This document shows positions 28,379 to 38,700 of a DNA stretch of 64,000 nucleotides, piece after piece (position 1 is the stretch's first letter; every line of letters starts with the position of its first letter). A program made the position numbers and the translations under genes. The notes below the pieces were generated by a model. That model saw only the letters and a list, made by a program, of their open reading frames with translations. It did no database searches and was not told the origin of the DNA. This DNA is from Apus apus (Eukaryota > Chordata > Aves > Apodiformes > Apodidae): NCBI RefSeq assembly GCF_020740795.1, contig NC_067286.1, positions 30,776,003-30,840,002 of the forward strand. Reading direction: 5' to 3'.

Positions 28379-28560
28379 TTGAGCTTTTCCCGCAGCCCCG
28401 TGGAAGCGAGGCGCGGGCGCGGCGGCCGGGCAGGCAGGCAGGCGGTTGGCAGCGGCGGGGGGAGGCTGCGGGGCGCTGGAGGCTGAGCCAGACTCACGCC
28501 GTGACTCCTCGTGTCCGTGTGCCGCTGCCCCACCCGCGTCCCCCCTCGCTCGCCCCGAAG
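28378..28560 (+). other. ZFP36L1: ZFP36L1 5' leader, in-frame and stop-free
   Basis: Read in the frame of the ATG at 28561, no stop codon occurs until the TAA at 28375-28377, which overlaps the TATA box. The whole predicted leader is therefore open in the coding frame. No upstream ATG was seen. A CTG at 28483 with A at -3 is the best near-cognate candidate for an extended form and would add 26 residues. The annotated ATG has a good context (AAG before ATG) and remains the main start. The openness may simply reflect GC-rich, stop-poor sequence. Confidence 0.6.
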
Positions 28561-30416
28561 ATGTCCACAGCCCTGGTGTCGCCCACCATCTTCGATCTGA
28601 GCGAAGTTTTGTACAAGGTAAGGACGCCGCCGGGGGCTGCTCCTCTTAACTTCGGGGCGCTTTAACTTTTTGGGGGTCCGTGTTCGTCCTCTGTGTTCGG
28701 TTTGGTTGGGTTGTGGGTTTTTTTTTAGTTGTTGTTGTTTGTTGGGATTGCTTTTGTGGGGTTATTTTGCCCCATTTTCTGGTCGGGAGCAAGTTTCGCA
28801 GCGGGGCCGGAGGGCGCAGGGCGGGGGCCGGGTGCGGCTGCCCCGTCCCGCGGCCGGGTCCCCTGCCGCCGCCGCCCGCGCTTCCCGCCTCGGCCGCTGC
28901 GGGGAGGGCGGGGGGCAGCACCTCGCGCTCCCGGCGGGCCGAGCCGCCGCGGCGGGCGGGGGGGCCGCGTCCTTCCCCTGCCCCCGGGGCCGCCGCGCTG
29001 CAACACGCCCGGGCGCGGCGGGCGGGCGGCAGCTCTGCCGCGGGGCCGGGCGGGAGGCCGGGCGGGCGCCTTCCCCGCGGGGCTCGGCCGCCCCTCGCCC
29101 AGCCCTGCTGCGGGGGGAGCGGTGGGGCGGCCGCCAGCGCCGCGCGCTGCCCTTCCCGCTCGTCGCCGTTCCCGGGGGCTTTCTCAGGAAAGAGCTCCGG
29201 CCTCGGAGTTTTGGTTTTTTTTCTTTTTTTTTTGGGTGCAGCCAGCGACTCCCCCGCGTCTGTCGCTTGGTTGGCTTCTGTTTTTCCGCGAGGGCTGCGC
29301 GGGGCACTGGGAGCGGCGAAAGGGGCTGAGGCGGGTGTTTAATGTGGGGGTGCCCGTCGGGGCAACGCGACCGCCGGTGCCGGGCGCCGCGGGGAGGCTC
29401 TCGGGGCTGCGTGGGGACGCCGGAGGAGGCGGTGGCAGTGACCGGCCCTTGCTTTCTCCCCGCAGAGCAACAAGATGTTGAATTACAGCCCCTCGGGTGT
29501 CAGCGGGTGCCTGCTGGACAGGAAGGCGGTGGGCACCCCGGCCGGCGGGGGTTTCCCTAGGAGGCATTCTGTCACGCTGCCCAACTCCAAGTTTCACCAG
29601 AACCAGCTCCTCAGCAGCCTGAAAGGAGAGCCGGCTCCCATGCTGGGCCCCCGGGAAAGCCGCTTCCGGGACCGCTCCTTCTCGGAGGGCGGCGAGCGCC
29701 TGCTGCAGCAGAAGCAGCCCGGGGGACAGGTCAACTCCAGCCGCTACAAGACGGAGCTGTGCCGCCCCTTCGAGGAGAACGGCGCCTGCAAGTACGGCGA
29801 TAAGTGCCAGTTCGCCCACGGCATCCACGAGCTGCGGAGTCTCACCCGCCACCCCAAGTACAAGACCGAGCTCTGCCGCACTTTCCACACCATCGGCTTC
29901 TGCCCCTACGGGCCGCGCTGCCACTTCATCCACAACGCGGAGGAGCGACGTGCCGTGGCGGGGGGCCGGGAGCCCGCCGTCACCGACAGACCCCGCCTGC
30001 AGCACAGCTTCAGCTTCGCCGGCTTCCCCAGCACTGCTGCCAGCGGGCTGCTGGACAGCCCCACTTCCATCACCCCACCGCCCATGCTGAGTGCCGACGA
30101 CCTGCTGGGCTCCCCCACCCTGCCTGACTGCACCAGCAACCCCTTCGCCTTCTCCAGCCAGGAGCTGGTCAGTCTCTTTGCCCCCAGCATGGGGGTGCAG
30201 GTGCCCAGCGGGAACTCCCCCACTGCCTTCTTGTTCAGGTCCATGTCCGAGTCCCCCAACATGTTTGACTCGCCGCCCAGTCCTCAGGACTCCCTCTCTG
30301 ACCAGGAGGGCTATCTGAGCAGCTCCAGCAGCAGCCACAGCGGCTCAGATTCCCCTATCCTGGACACCTCAAGACGTCTTCCCATCTTCAGCAGACTCTC
30401 CATCTCCGACGACTAA
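28561..30416 (+). CDS. ZFP36L1: ZFP36L1, tandem CCCH zinc-finger mRNA-decay factor (two coding exons: 28561-28617 and 29466-30416)
   Basis: This protein binds AU-rich elements in mRNA 3' UTRs and recruits CCR4-NOT for deadenylation and decay (family knowledge, tristetraprolin/TIS11). Exon 1 encodes residues 1-19 (start [17 protein letters not shown]) and ends at a GT donor. Exon 2 resumes in phase 0 with SNKMLNY, giving 335 residues; mammalian ZFP36L1 has 338. Both fingers are C-X8-C-X5-C-X3-H: C118, C127, C133, H137 and C156, C165, C171, H175. Each is preceded by YKTELC, and an 18-residue linker separates them. Conserved phosphorylation contexts are RRHSV (S54), RDRSFSEGG (S90/S92) and FSRLS (S331). 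The C-terminus [12 protein letters not shown] is the family's CNOT1-binding tail. The length and this C-terminus separate it from the longer ZFP36L2. The ATG has A at -3 and no upstream ATG was seen in the leader. No frameshift or missing ligand residue was found. Confidence 0.98.
28618..29465 (+). other. ZFP36L1: ZFP36L1 intron 1 (848 nt, phase 0)
   Basis: The donor is AAG|GTAAGG at 28617/28618. The acceptor is a pyrimidine-rich stretch ending CCCCGCAG at 29465. Joining the two gives an uninterrupted frame that matches the ZFP36L1 family across the junction (LYK-SNKML). A single intron shortly after the start codon is the usual structure of ZFP36-family genes. The intron is extremely CpG-rich and belongs to the promoter CpG island. 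Its long open frames on both strands are a consequence of GC content and encode nothing recognisable. Confidence 0.95.
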
Positions 30417-31007
30417 TCTGGGGTTTCCTCTTGCTCCCCCCCACCTCTATTAGGATGTTAAGCTGAACCCCCCCCCACCCTGTCCCCAGTAGTCCCAGCT
30501 GGATGTTAGCGTGTCCACCTGCCTGCTGTAGGCCCGCTGGCTTAAACCTTAAGTGCCAAATTACGATGAAAAGCAATAACGTTTACAAAAATCAGTGCCT
30601 TTAACACTTTCACTGTGACTGTATTACCTCTCCAGCTGCAGAGGGCACCAGCAGCTCTGTGCACTTCCAGATGTGCAGGAAATGTCCGGATCCCAGCTCC
30701 CTCCACTGGCCATGTACTGCATCGCCCTTTCCCAGTCCCTTCCCGACTGGTCAGTTTCCGCTAGACTGCAGGCATGTGGGTAAGCGTTAACATCCAGCTT
30801 TCTTTTTCTCCCTCCCCTTTAAGACTAATCTTGCCTGGATCCGCTCAGGTTTGCGGGAAAAAAAGCTAAGAACGGACAAAGATTGTAACATGAGTGGGAC
30901 TTCGACTGGGAGGAGGAAAACAAAACAACAAAACAAAACCAGATGGACTATGAGAGACTTGATTTTGGTGCTAAAAGTTCCCCGTATTCATGTGACATCC
31001 TAAAACA

Positions 31008-31013
31008 AATAAA
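31008..31013 (+). terminator. ZFP36L1: Possible proximal polyadenylation signal of ZFP36L1
   Basis: There is an AATAAA hexamer inside the 3' UTR, about 590 nt after the stop codon. Use of it would produce a transcript without the AU-rich cluster further downstream. No expression evidence is available here. Confidence 0.35.
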
Positions 31014-31245
31014 GAAATAGAGGGGGTGGGGCTGACGGAAGTTACTCCACACACACAAGTTCCTGTAAACAAAGTTCCAGTAGACATAGCTTTAATGGTT
31101 TTGCTCTAGAGTACTTTAGACCTATCTTAGAGCACTCACGCCAAGCTTTTTATTATTTTTTTTTCTGGGTTTTTAATTTTGTATAACTTTTCAGAAATTG
31201 GAGAGCAAATTTTGCTTGTCACTGCACAACAATATAAAAAAGCTT

Positions 31246-31535
31246 ATTTAACTTATCAAAACGTATTTATTGCCGAAACCTATGCTTTTTTGTTAATTTT
31301 GTTCATATTTATCGGGATGATGAATCCATAGAATATATTCTTTTATGTTTAAATTATGATCTTCCATATTAATCTTAAGATTGTGAAGTGTCTTTTTCCT
31401 TTTTTCCCCCCACAGTTTAATATATTATACTACAATGACATTTTTTGTAACTTTACACTTTTTTGGTTATTTTATTTTAAAAAATGAAAAATTAATTTAA
31501 AAAAATGCAAAAACTGTGTTTGGATTATTTATTTT
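31246..31535 (+). promoter_or_regulatory. ZFP36L1: AU-rich element cluster in ZFP36L1 3' UTR
   Basis: There is a perfect TTATTTATT nonamer at 31525-31533, the optimal binding site of tristetraprolin-family proteins. There are two TATTTAT heptamers at 31264-31270 and 31306-31312. Single ATTTA cores occur at 31246-31250 and 31495-31499, and one more lies outside the cluster at 31918-31922. These sites are recognised by the protein this mRNA encodes, so negative feedback on mRNA stability is likely (inference from family biology). Confidence 0.75.
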
Positions 31536-31647
31536 AGAATTCCCTTCCCCCTTTTTTTTGTGTTGGACTGCAAATTGAGTTAATGTGCTTCTTTGCCTTT
31601 CCTCTTCTCTTCCCCTTCCCTGGGTCTTGCCTACCTGGGCTTTAGAA

Positions 31648-31655
31648 TGTACATA
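31648..31655 (+). promoter_or_regulatory. ZFP36L1: Pumilio-type binding octamer in 3' UTR
   Basis: TGTACATA matches the Pumilio recognition element UGUANAUA exactly and lies in the distal 3' UTR. One octamer match can occur by chance in 1.5 kb of AT-rich sequence, so its use is uncertain. Confidence 0.4.
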
Positions 31656-31963
31656 CCTGAGCTCTGTTGTGAGACAGTGTGGAAGGAAGACCTTTTTTCT
31701 TCCTCTTTTGTATAAATTCTTCAAGGAGAAAAGCCTTGGGCTCAAAGTGCCTATCTGAAGACATTCCAAATACAGTTTGTCTTTGCGTTTCTGTATTCCA
31801 AGTTTGGAGTTTTCCTTGCCAAGGTGAATGGGACTGGCACAAAAAGAATAATGAATGTAATTTTTTCCCCCTGTTACTGTTCACTACATTGCTTTTTCTT
31901 CATCTTTGTGTGAGTTTATTTAAAAGAGAATCTCTTTTGTAACGACTGTTTGCAGTTTAAATC

Positions 31964-31969
31964 AATAAA
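31964..31969 (+). terminator. ZFP36L1: Main polyadenylation signal of ZFP36L1
   Basis: A canonical AATAAA is followed about 15-20 nt later by a plausible cleavage site and then by a GT-rich stretch near 31997-32035 that could be the downstream element. AT-rich 3' UTR composition ends here and the following sequence is ordinary mixed-composition DNA. Confidence 0.8.
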
Positions 31970-31989
31970 CCCCAAGTTTTTTCAAGAAA

Positions 31990-34900
31990 CTGACACTGGA
32001 GCTGGTTTTACTTGCAGAAATCAAGGTGCTGGTTTTAGACAACCCCCTCAGATGTTTTCCTCCTCTTGACCCTCAAGGTGCCCACCTCAAGGTGTGCTTG
32101 GGCATTCTTCCTTTGTTCCTCACTGGGGAAATGGGTCAGCCCTGCAAGCACATAGGTGTGCAGATCAATAGCACCAAATAACCTGATGTGACCTGCACTT
32201 GTGGCTTCTGTCCCTCTTGTCTCTTATGGAGTTCTATCTTAGGTCCTGTGGTCTCTTCCTGAAAACTTTTTATTGGCTTTTGTTCTTCCTGGGGGGCTCA
32301 GCCTCTTCACCCTCAAGGAGAGCCAGTCTGAGGCTGAATGGGGATATTGAAGCAGTTCACAACTCCCAGATCTCAGACCTGGCTTGGTTCGTAGCAATGG
32401 TCTGCTTTGGCAGAGCAGGTGTTCATGTTGCATGGGATAGGAACACGGACCCCCAGGAAAGTCTTGGTGTACTCACAGATCATCCTTCTATTGCATTCAA
32501 GCCCTTTGAAGTATCAGTCAACAATCTCAAACTTCTGAAGCCAGTGGTTTTGTTCAGGGACACTGCTAGTGCTACTCATGGCATAAATCTTGTGTTTCCA
32601 CCTTTGAGGTCTCCTCTGGTGCTTTTCTTAAGTTGAAACTGTTCCAGCTCTCTTCCAAATTGGGGGTGGAATATTGCTGCTCAACCACTGATCCTTCAGC
32701 TGTCTTTACATGCCTCTGTCCAGAAGAGACATTTTCTAACTCATATTGGAAAAGTTCCTGCCAAATGAAAGCTGCAGGATACCTCAAGGCTCACAGCCAC
32801 GTACCTTCCCTGCGGTAGGCTGTGCAATGCACTTTCTTGTGTGGTCTGGCAATAATGGTGAGCCAGGTGGAGGAAGGATGGTGGAAGGAAGCATGGCTGG
32901 TAAGCCTCATTCCCACGAACAGTGCAAAAGCTGCGCAGGGAAGGGTTTTTTTGGCAGATGCTGATTTAAGTAGCACGTGGTGCCATCTGCATGCTGATCC
33001 CTGAGAGAAGAGCCTTGGACACAGTCCTGGTACTGCTCAGCAGCATCCAGATACGTTCTGATGACCACAGCCCTACCCCTGTGTGCGAAGGTGATGGGGC
33101 CCTGCGTGAGAGATGGGCTTCTGCCTAGAGGACTGCAGCAAGCACCCAGGCCTGCCTCCTTCCCCTCTGCTGGACACTGAGCCATTGGCCCCTGAAGGGT
33201 AAGGCATATCTGATCTGGAGAGGATCCAAAGCCTATCATAAGGGTGCACACGGAGCTCGAAACTGCTTGCTTCCTCTGCAGACTTTCTGTGCAGTTCTTC
33301 AAACAGCCTTTGCCCAGTTAATAATTGATGAAGAAAGTAGCTGTATTAGTTGCACAGTGCTATTGGTATGACAAACAGTGGGGAAGCTGTGCTAAAAGTA
33401 GGTCTTTCCTCACAATACCAATGTACTACTTCCCTTGTCCTTCCAGGGCATTGGTTCTGGGAAGCCAGCACCATTTCTCTCCTGTGAGTTTATTAATGAT
33501 AAATGCTCTGTCACTCGGTGTTTTGCTTTTTGAAACTAACCTTGAGCTAGGTCACACAAGAGATAGAGAAGAACAGAACAAGTAGCATTAGAAGTTTACT
33601 TTTCTAGAAAAGTTTGTGAGATCACACACAAGAGCTTCCAGCAATGCAGGGGGTTGCCTGATCTGATACCATTAGCATTCATTGTGGTTAGGGTATATAC
33701 AGCAGCTAGTCCAGAGGGACTTCTCCCTTGGGTTTCCCATGGTTGAGTTATCCATGCTGTTTCTCGTAGGATTAGCATCTGTGTCCTCTAGCAGTTTGCC
33801 ATGGCTGGTAACAGCTTTGCTAGGACTCAGAAAAGTAAATAGCCTTTCCTGGCATTTCGCTTTTGAGATATGTGTTCCTGTGACTTGAGGGTTCCTCCGT
33901 GCTCTGGCTCATTGATTTAGTGTGCAGGATTCTCAACATGGCCAGAAGGAAAGGGCTGGCCTGTGCGCTGGTCCTGTTGCTCCTGACATGCCTGTTGTCC
34001 CAGGGCAGAGAAGAGAACCTACAAGGGCAAAATACCTGTGACCCCATGTAAGGTGGCATGGCTGAGTGTTCCTCAGAGCACTTTACAAGTTGCATTTACA
34101 GCACTTATTGTGGGGCGAGGGGACACCTATGGTGGCTCTTGCTGCTCCTCACATACCTTTTGTTATAGTCATGGATGCTTGTTGTGGGCTTCTTGTAAAG
34201 AAGACTGGATCCATACCTCTGGGCTGCAGGCATTAGCTGTTGCTTATTTTTTGGCTTTGGAGTCAAGTGACTCTAGCACTATCCACCTTCAACATGTCTA
34301 GCTGTCTTTGGAAATTGCAGCCAGCATGTATGGCTATCTGTGCCAATTGCCTCTTGTAAGGAGTAACATGATGACATGGATCTGCAGAGCTCCAAGTTTC
34401 TCAGATCTCATTCTGGTGGCTGCCTCCCTAATTTCCTACCAGAGCTGTAGGTGTCTCAGTGACTGTACCATCTACTCCCTTGCTATGGGTTAGATGTAGT
34501 TTCGTACCAAAACTTCTCCAGTTCTGCCTTTGGGGACTGTAGAAACAGAGGCTGCCTCATTTTCCAAACTTCTGTGTAGGTGAAGGGTGCAAAGCCAAAT
34601 AGGGTTTCTTTGTTGCTGGCATTTTTAAAGGCAGTTGGGAACTTTACTATAGAGTATTGGCCAACCTTTGTCTAGCACCAGTTGTACATAGGTATGGTGT
34701 GTGTAGCAGATTGCAAATATCAAAACATACAATTTAAAAAAAACAACACTGAAATGCTCCATGATCCTGGGCCTAACAGAATTTGCCTCATCCACATGGT
34801 CTTCAAACTGGGAGGCAGAGAAGGAAAGAACTTGGAGAAGCGAAGAACACTAGAAATGCACCTGGAGGACTGTTACAAGCTGGCTTGAATGTTCATTCTG

Positions 34901-36179
34901 TATTGTTCCTGTGCAGGGAGGGCAATGGTCTACAAATGGAACTTGGAGATACAGTTGCAAATCAGAGAGGGAAGACTGGGCTCTGCCAGGCCTTGCACAA
35001 GAGGGGCAGTGGTGCTGGGGCAAGAAATTATGATGTCACTGTTAGAGACGGGGAGCAGGGGAAGAACTAGAGATCAAGTCCATACAGCATGGGGATAGCA
35101 AGGGCGAGAGAGAAGCCATTTTGTCTTGAGTCTGAAGACTTCTTAACTAATGGTGTTTGGATGGATACAGGCTAGTGAACTGGGTCTCTCCACTGGGGCT
35201 CAGGAGCAGTGGCATTCAAGGGAAGGTCTGGTTAATGTAGCCTGCTGGATACTGTCTGACAACTATGCCCAAGGATATGAATGAGTATTAAGATGCAGTA
35301 ATACATGTGAAAACCACAGCATGCCCTTTACACTTGCTAATTGCTGCAATTTGTGTGGCCTGAGTTAGGAAAAGCTAGCATGTGCTTGAGTCTGGAGAAA
35401 GAGGCTTTGGGAGAAGGTGCAGCGGTCAGTGTATGAGCTAAGAGGCTTCCAGCTCTAGTGCTGGAGGTGTTGCGAGGGCTGGAGGCTGCAGATGTGTCCA
35501 GGTGCAGCACTTACACAAAAGCACAGCCTGAATACCAGCCTGGGAGGAGGAGAGGGCCTTGTGCTTAAAGGAAGGCTCCTCATGCCCTACATAGCAGCAG
35601 CTGTGGGGAGGCAGTCACTAAGCTATGTGTTCTGGTCCCCAGCAGTGGGCCAGGGGAGGTAGCTGCTGCTGTGGGGAGGTGGTGTGATGAGTGACCAGGC
35701 ATTCTGGTGACAGGCAAAACTGTGGTGAGTGAAAACAGACCAAAAAAGTGAGAGTGAAGAATGGTACCATCCTTACTGGGGCCCCACAGAATAGGGGTCA
35801 GGAGGATCCCATAGCACAAGAAGTTTGAGGGGTATGAACCAGTCACAGACAGTAGGAAAAGACACAAAAGTACTGCTGGGAAGGAGTTCAGTTGGGAGGA
35901 AGAGGTGACATCTGTCACAGAGGGGCTGGAAACACTGGGAGGGACAGTGAGACCGGCTCAGCAGGGATACAGCAAGCGGCTGTCGGGAGCTCACTGAACA
36001 GCCCGTGTGCTGGGGGCCGAGTTCAGCCCAAAACCTTAGGAGAAGATTCTGCCTGGTGATGCAAAATGTCCTTTGTTTGGAGACTCTCTGGCCTGCTAAG
36101 CAACGCGTGTTCCTCCCAAAGCCGACGCTCATTCCCTAGAATACTTCCAGTGAAAGAAAAAAAAGTTCCTCTACGACAC
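31990..36179. other. Non-coding, nothing recognised
   Basis: This is sequence downstream of the ZFP36L1 polyadenylation site. No exon or repeat is recognised. Confidence 0.55.
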
Positions 36180-36440
36180 CCTAAACCAATACCTGCTGTG
36201 ACTCAGCCCTGTGGGCAGCTCCGCAGCTGATTTATATCCACCCCTCCAAACTGAGGGGGTTAGAGTGGAAACAGACGCCGCGTTAAACATAGCCGAGGGC
36301 AGGCAGCGCGGCAGGGCGGGAGGCAGCGCGGCTGCGGGGCGGGGCTGCGGGGCTGCGGGGCTGCGGGGCGGGGGCTGCCGGCGGTGAGGCCGGGCGCGTT
36401 TCCTCCTCGGCAGCACAGAGCTGCCTTTGGCTGCGGCTGC
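36180..36440 (+). promoter_or_regulatory. Orphan CpG-rich island with promoter-like motifs and G-runs
   Basis: About 4.2 kb beyond the ZFP36L1 polyadenylation site, a short stretch combines several elements in order on the + strand. These are CCAAT (36186-36190), AP-1 site TGACTCA (36199-36205), TATA-like TTTATAT (36231-36237), then a CpG-dense block (about 36275-36420). That block contains six runs of four or five G (36336-36374). A GTGAGG that could serve as a splice donor follows at 36384. No coding sequence is recognisable. It could be an enhancer, a non-coding RNA promoter, or an alternative element of a neighbouring gene. TTTATA also reads as TATAAA on the minus strand, so direction is not settled. 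Confidence 0.45.
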
Positions 36441-38255
36441 AGCTTCGTGGGCTCGCCTGGGTTTATTATACTGCAAATGTTTTGAATTCCACATCTTAAT
36501 TTCTAGAGAGCCTTTGCTTAATTTTTGCTGCTTCCTCCCTCCCCGTTTTGTTTTGTTTTTTTGCTACCGCTGCCTTAACTTCTTTTTCACAGGGTTTGGT
36601 CAATGCTGCCATTTTCTGAGGACTGGCCTTTTCCCTGCCTGGGCTCCATCTGCAAATTAATCTCTTTTCATAGTTTGATTTTATGTCTGCCCACTATCCC
36701 CACCACATTAAGCTAGTCAACACATGGAAGTGAAATTTTTCCATGCAGGATCCTGCAGGTTGTAAGGCTGTGTGGAGCACGTGACTGCCAGCTCTGGAGT
36801 TCTCTTGCACCTCTGGGTGGAAGGAAGTTTTCTCATCGCCCACATATGTGAGCAGTTGGTGTGATGTGTGAAGTTCTAACAGCTGGAGTCAGTGGAAACA
36901 TTTCAGGGTTCAGTATTTCTCTGTGTATTTCAAGTCCTTCCACATGGGCCGGGTGGAGGCGAAGCTGTAGGTGAGGAATGTTTGTAGAACCTCCAGTGCT
37001 ACCAGAGCTCCGGCTGGCGGACGAGCCAGTCGGCCTTTTTCCCCTGGAGTCGTTCTGTCTCTGCGGGGTTTACCTCGCTCCAAGAGAAGAGAGAGAGTGC
37101 AAGCCATGACAATGCTTGATGAAGACAGAGGGAGTCTGCTTGGCGCATGGAGTAGTTGTACTTCATGCTTCTACATTATGTCTTTCACGCATGGGCTTGG
37201 GAGGACTCTACAGGTGTTGGGGCACTTGGCAAATATAACTGTACGTATTCCACAGGTTTTAAAACCCCATTAGATATACAACTATGAAGTGAAGGGGATT
37301 GTCCGGCAGTGGCACAGTATCAAAAAAAGAGCTGCAAAAATAATTTAGGCCTCCTGATACTTTTTCTCCTGTCTTAGTCTCCAGGCAACAGCAAATATTT
37401 CTCCTGAAAACTGTGGATGAGCAGATGCCAACATTGATTCACAGGAAAAGGATGTAGCCACGCAAGCCATAGAAATGTTGTTTGGGATGGTAGCCACGGC
37501 CCCTTAGGAGACATTAAGCAATATGGAACAAACGCCAATGAAGTTCTTTCTTGAAGCTCTTGCTGCATTTGCTGTAAAGTGATTCCTTGAACACTCTTAC
37601 ATGGGACCTGTCATGATTTACCTTTTTTATAGCTGCATGGAGAGAGTATACTGTGTTTCACAGTTCTGGAGATGCTGCCAAGGCTTTTGGGGCACTAACA
37701 AAAGCCCTGGTTTACTTAGAAGTTACAGTCACAAGAAATAAGGAAAAGTTTTGTTCAAGGCTGGCATCAGAGTGTTAACGGTGCACTTTTGCTTGGAAAA
37801 GGGGCAGCACTGAACATGTGCAAAGAGGCTCCCTCCTTATTTTCTCTTAGCCTCAGATCTTGTGTGCTGTGTTTACAAATAAACTACTTTTCCCCATGAT
37901 TAGAATTACAAATTTGTCATGGGATTGAGAAGCTGAGAATAAATCTAATTCACCTTCCCTTCATGGTGCTCAACCAAAAGAGCTAGAGGAACTGCAGAAA
38001 ATAAATTTCCTCTAAATTTAGGTAATGTGGCTTTGGATTCATAGTCTGAATCTGCTGACCAACATATTTTCCTTCCTCTGGCGCTTTTCTGACCAGAAAA
38101 AACATTTTCAGTGTGGATGAAAACAGAACTGGAGAAGTTTTCAAAACATTTGAAAGTTTGTTTCAAAAGTGAGCAGTTTGTAAGTCCTGGAGGGCAGGCA
38201 GCTGGTGAAGGCCAGTGGTCTCGTGATAGAGACCAGAGACAGGTGACCCATGGGG
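36441..38255. other. Non-coding, nothing recognised
   Basis: This stretch follows the orphan CpG-rich island. If that island is a promoter, a short first exon could end near 36384. No downstream exon can be identified. Confidence 0.5.
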
Positions 38256-38700
38256 TTATCAGTGTATCATCCAGGTTGGCAGGGACTTCAGTGAGTCATC
38301 CAGACCTTCACTTTTAACTGTGACAGGACTGATCTTGTTATCCCCAGACCACTTCTCAGGCACAGAGGGTTGTCCAGCAATAGCCTTGAACGTCTCTAGT
38401 GTCGACGTGTCCATCGCATTCACTTGTCAGGGAGTTTTAACGCTCAGGCTATTTAAACCTCTCTATATGTAGCCTAATCCTTAACCTGAACATCTCCTGC
38501 AGAATTTTGTGGCCACTAACTGTGTGTCCCATTTCCTTTGGTTAATGAGACTGGAGCAGAACTTCCAGGTGAAGCCTCTGGGAACAACACATGTGGTTTT
38601 ACCTTTCAGCATTCCTGTCAGCTGTGCTCTTTCCCATCCTGTTCCAAGGGGATCTACTTTTCCAAACCTTTCCACTCCTCTCTTTTCATGCCCTAAACCC
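38256..38700 (-). mobile_element. CR1 LINE 3'-end fragment (minus strand)
   Basis: The + strand reads TATCATCCAGGTTGGCAGGG, then a 'gagtcatccagaccttc' segment. These correspond to the reverse complement of the CR1 terminus (ATCAGGGTTGGAAGGGACCTC...GGTCATCTAGTCCAACC). It continues with CCTAATCCTTAACCTGAACATC and GGCCACTAACTGTGTGTCCC, matching the next CR1 block in order. The right-hand boundary is unclear; similarity is weak after about 38600. Confidence 0.7.

Larger units (their letters stand above)
27770..30000. promoter_or_regulatory. ZFP36L1: CpG island covering ZFP36L1 promoter, exon 1, intron and start of exon 2
   Basis: CpG dinucleotides are dense from about 27770 and stay dense through the intron into the zinc-finger coding part of exon 2, in contrast to the CpG-poor flanks. 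Smaller CpG-rich patches lie just upstream at about 26570-26710 and 27160-27380. This is the expected promoter type for a widely expressed, growth-factor-inducible early-response gene. The boundaries were judged by eye, not computed. Confidence 0.85.
30417..31985 (+). other. ZFP36L1: ZFP36L1 3' UTR
   Basis: About 1.57 kb separates the stop codon TAA (30414-30416) from the likely cleavage site just after the AATAAA at 31964. The distal half is AT-rich and contains a cluster of AU-rich elements (31246-31535) and a Pumilio-type octamer TGTACATA at 31648-31655. An additional AATAAA at 31008-31013 could give a shorter mRNA lacking the AU-rich cluster. Long AU-rich 3' UTRs are a known feature of the ZFP36 family. 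The cleavage position is inferred from signal spacing. Confidence 0.85.

Noticed and set aside
28050-29481. Several overlapping open frames of 180-250 codons on both strands in the CpG island (for example 28729-29481 plus, 28762-29307 minus)
   Set aside because: They lie in extremely GC-rich promoter and intron sequence with few stop codons, are dominated by Gly, Ala, Arg and Pro, and conflict with the clear ZFP36L1 splice structure.
29184-30338. 384-codon open frame on the minus strand opposite ZFP36L1 exon 2
   Set aside because: It is a shadow of the strongly constrained coding strand in GC-rich sequence; it has no domain or known antisense product.
33000-33060. Segment containing TGCTCAGCAGCATCCAG, considered as a CR1 internal fragment
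   Set aside because: Similarity is limited to about 20 bases.
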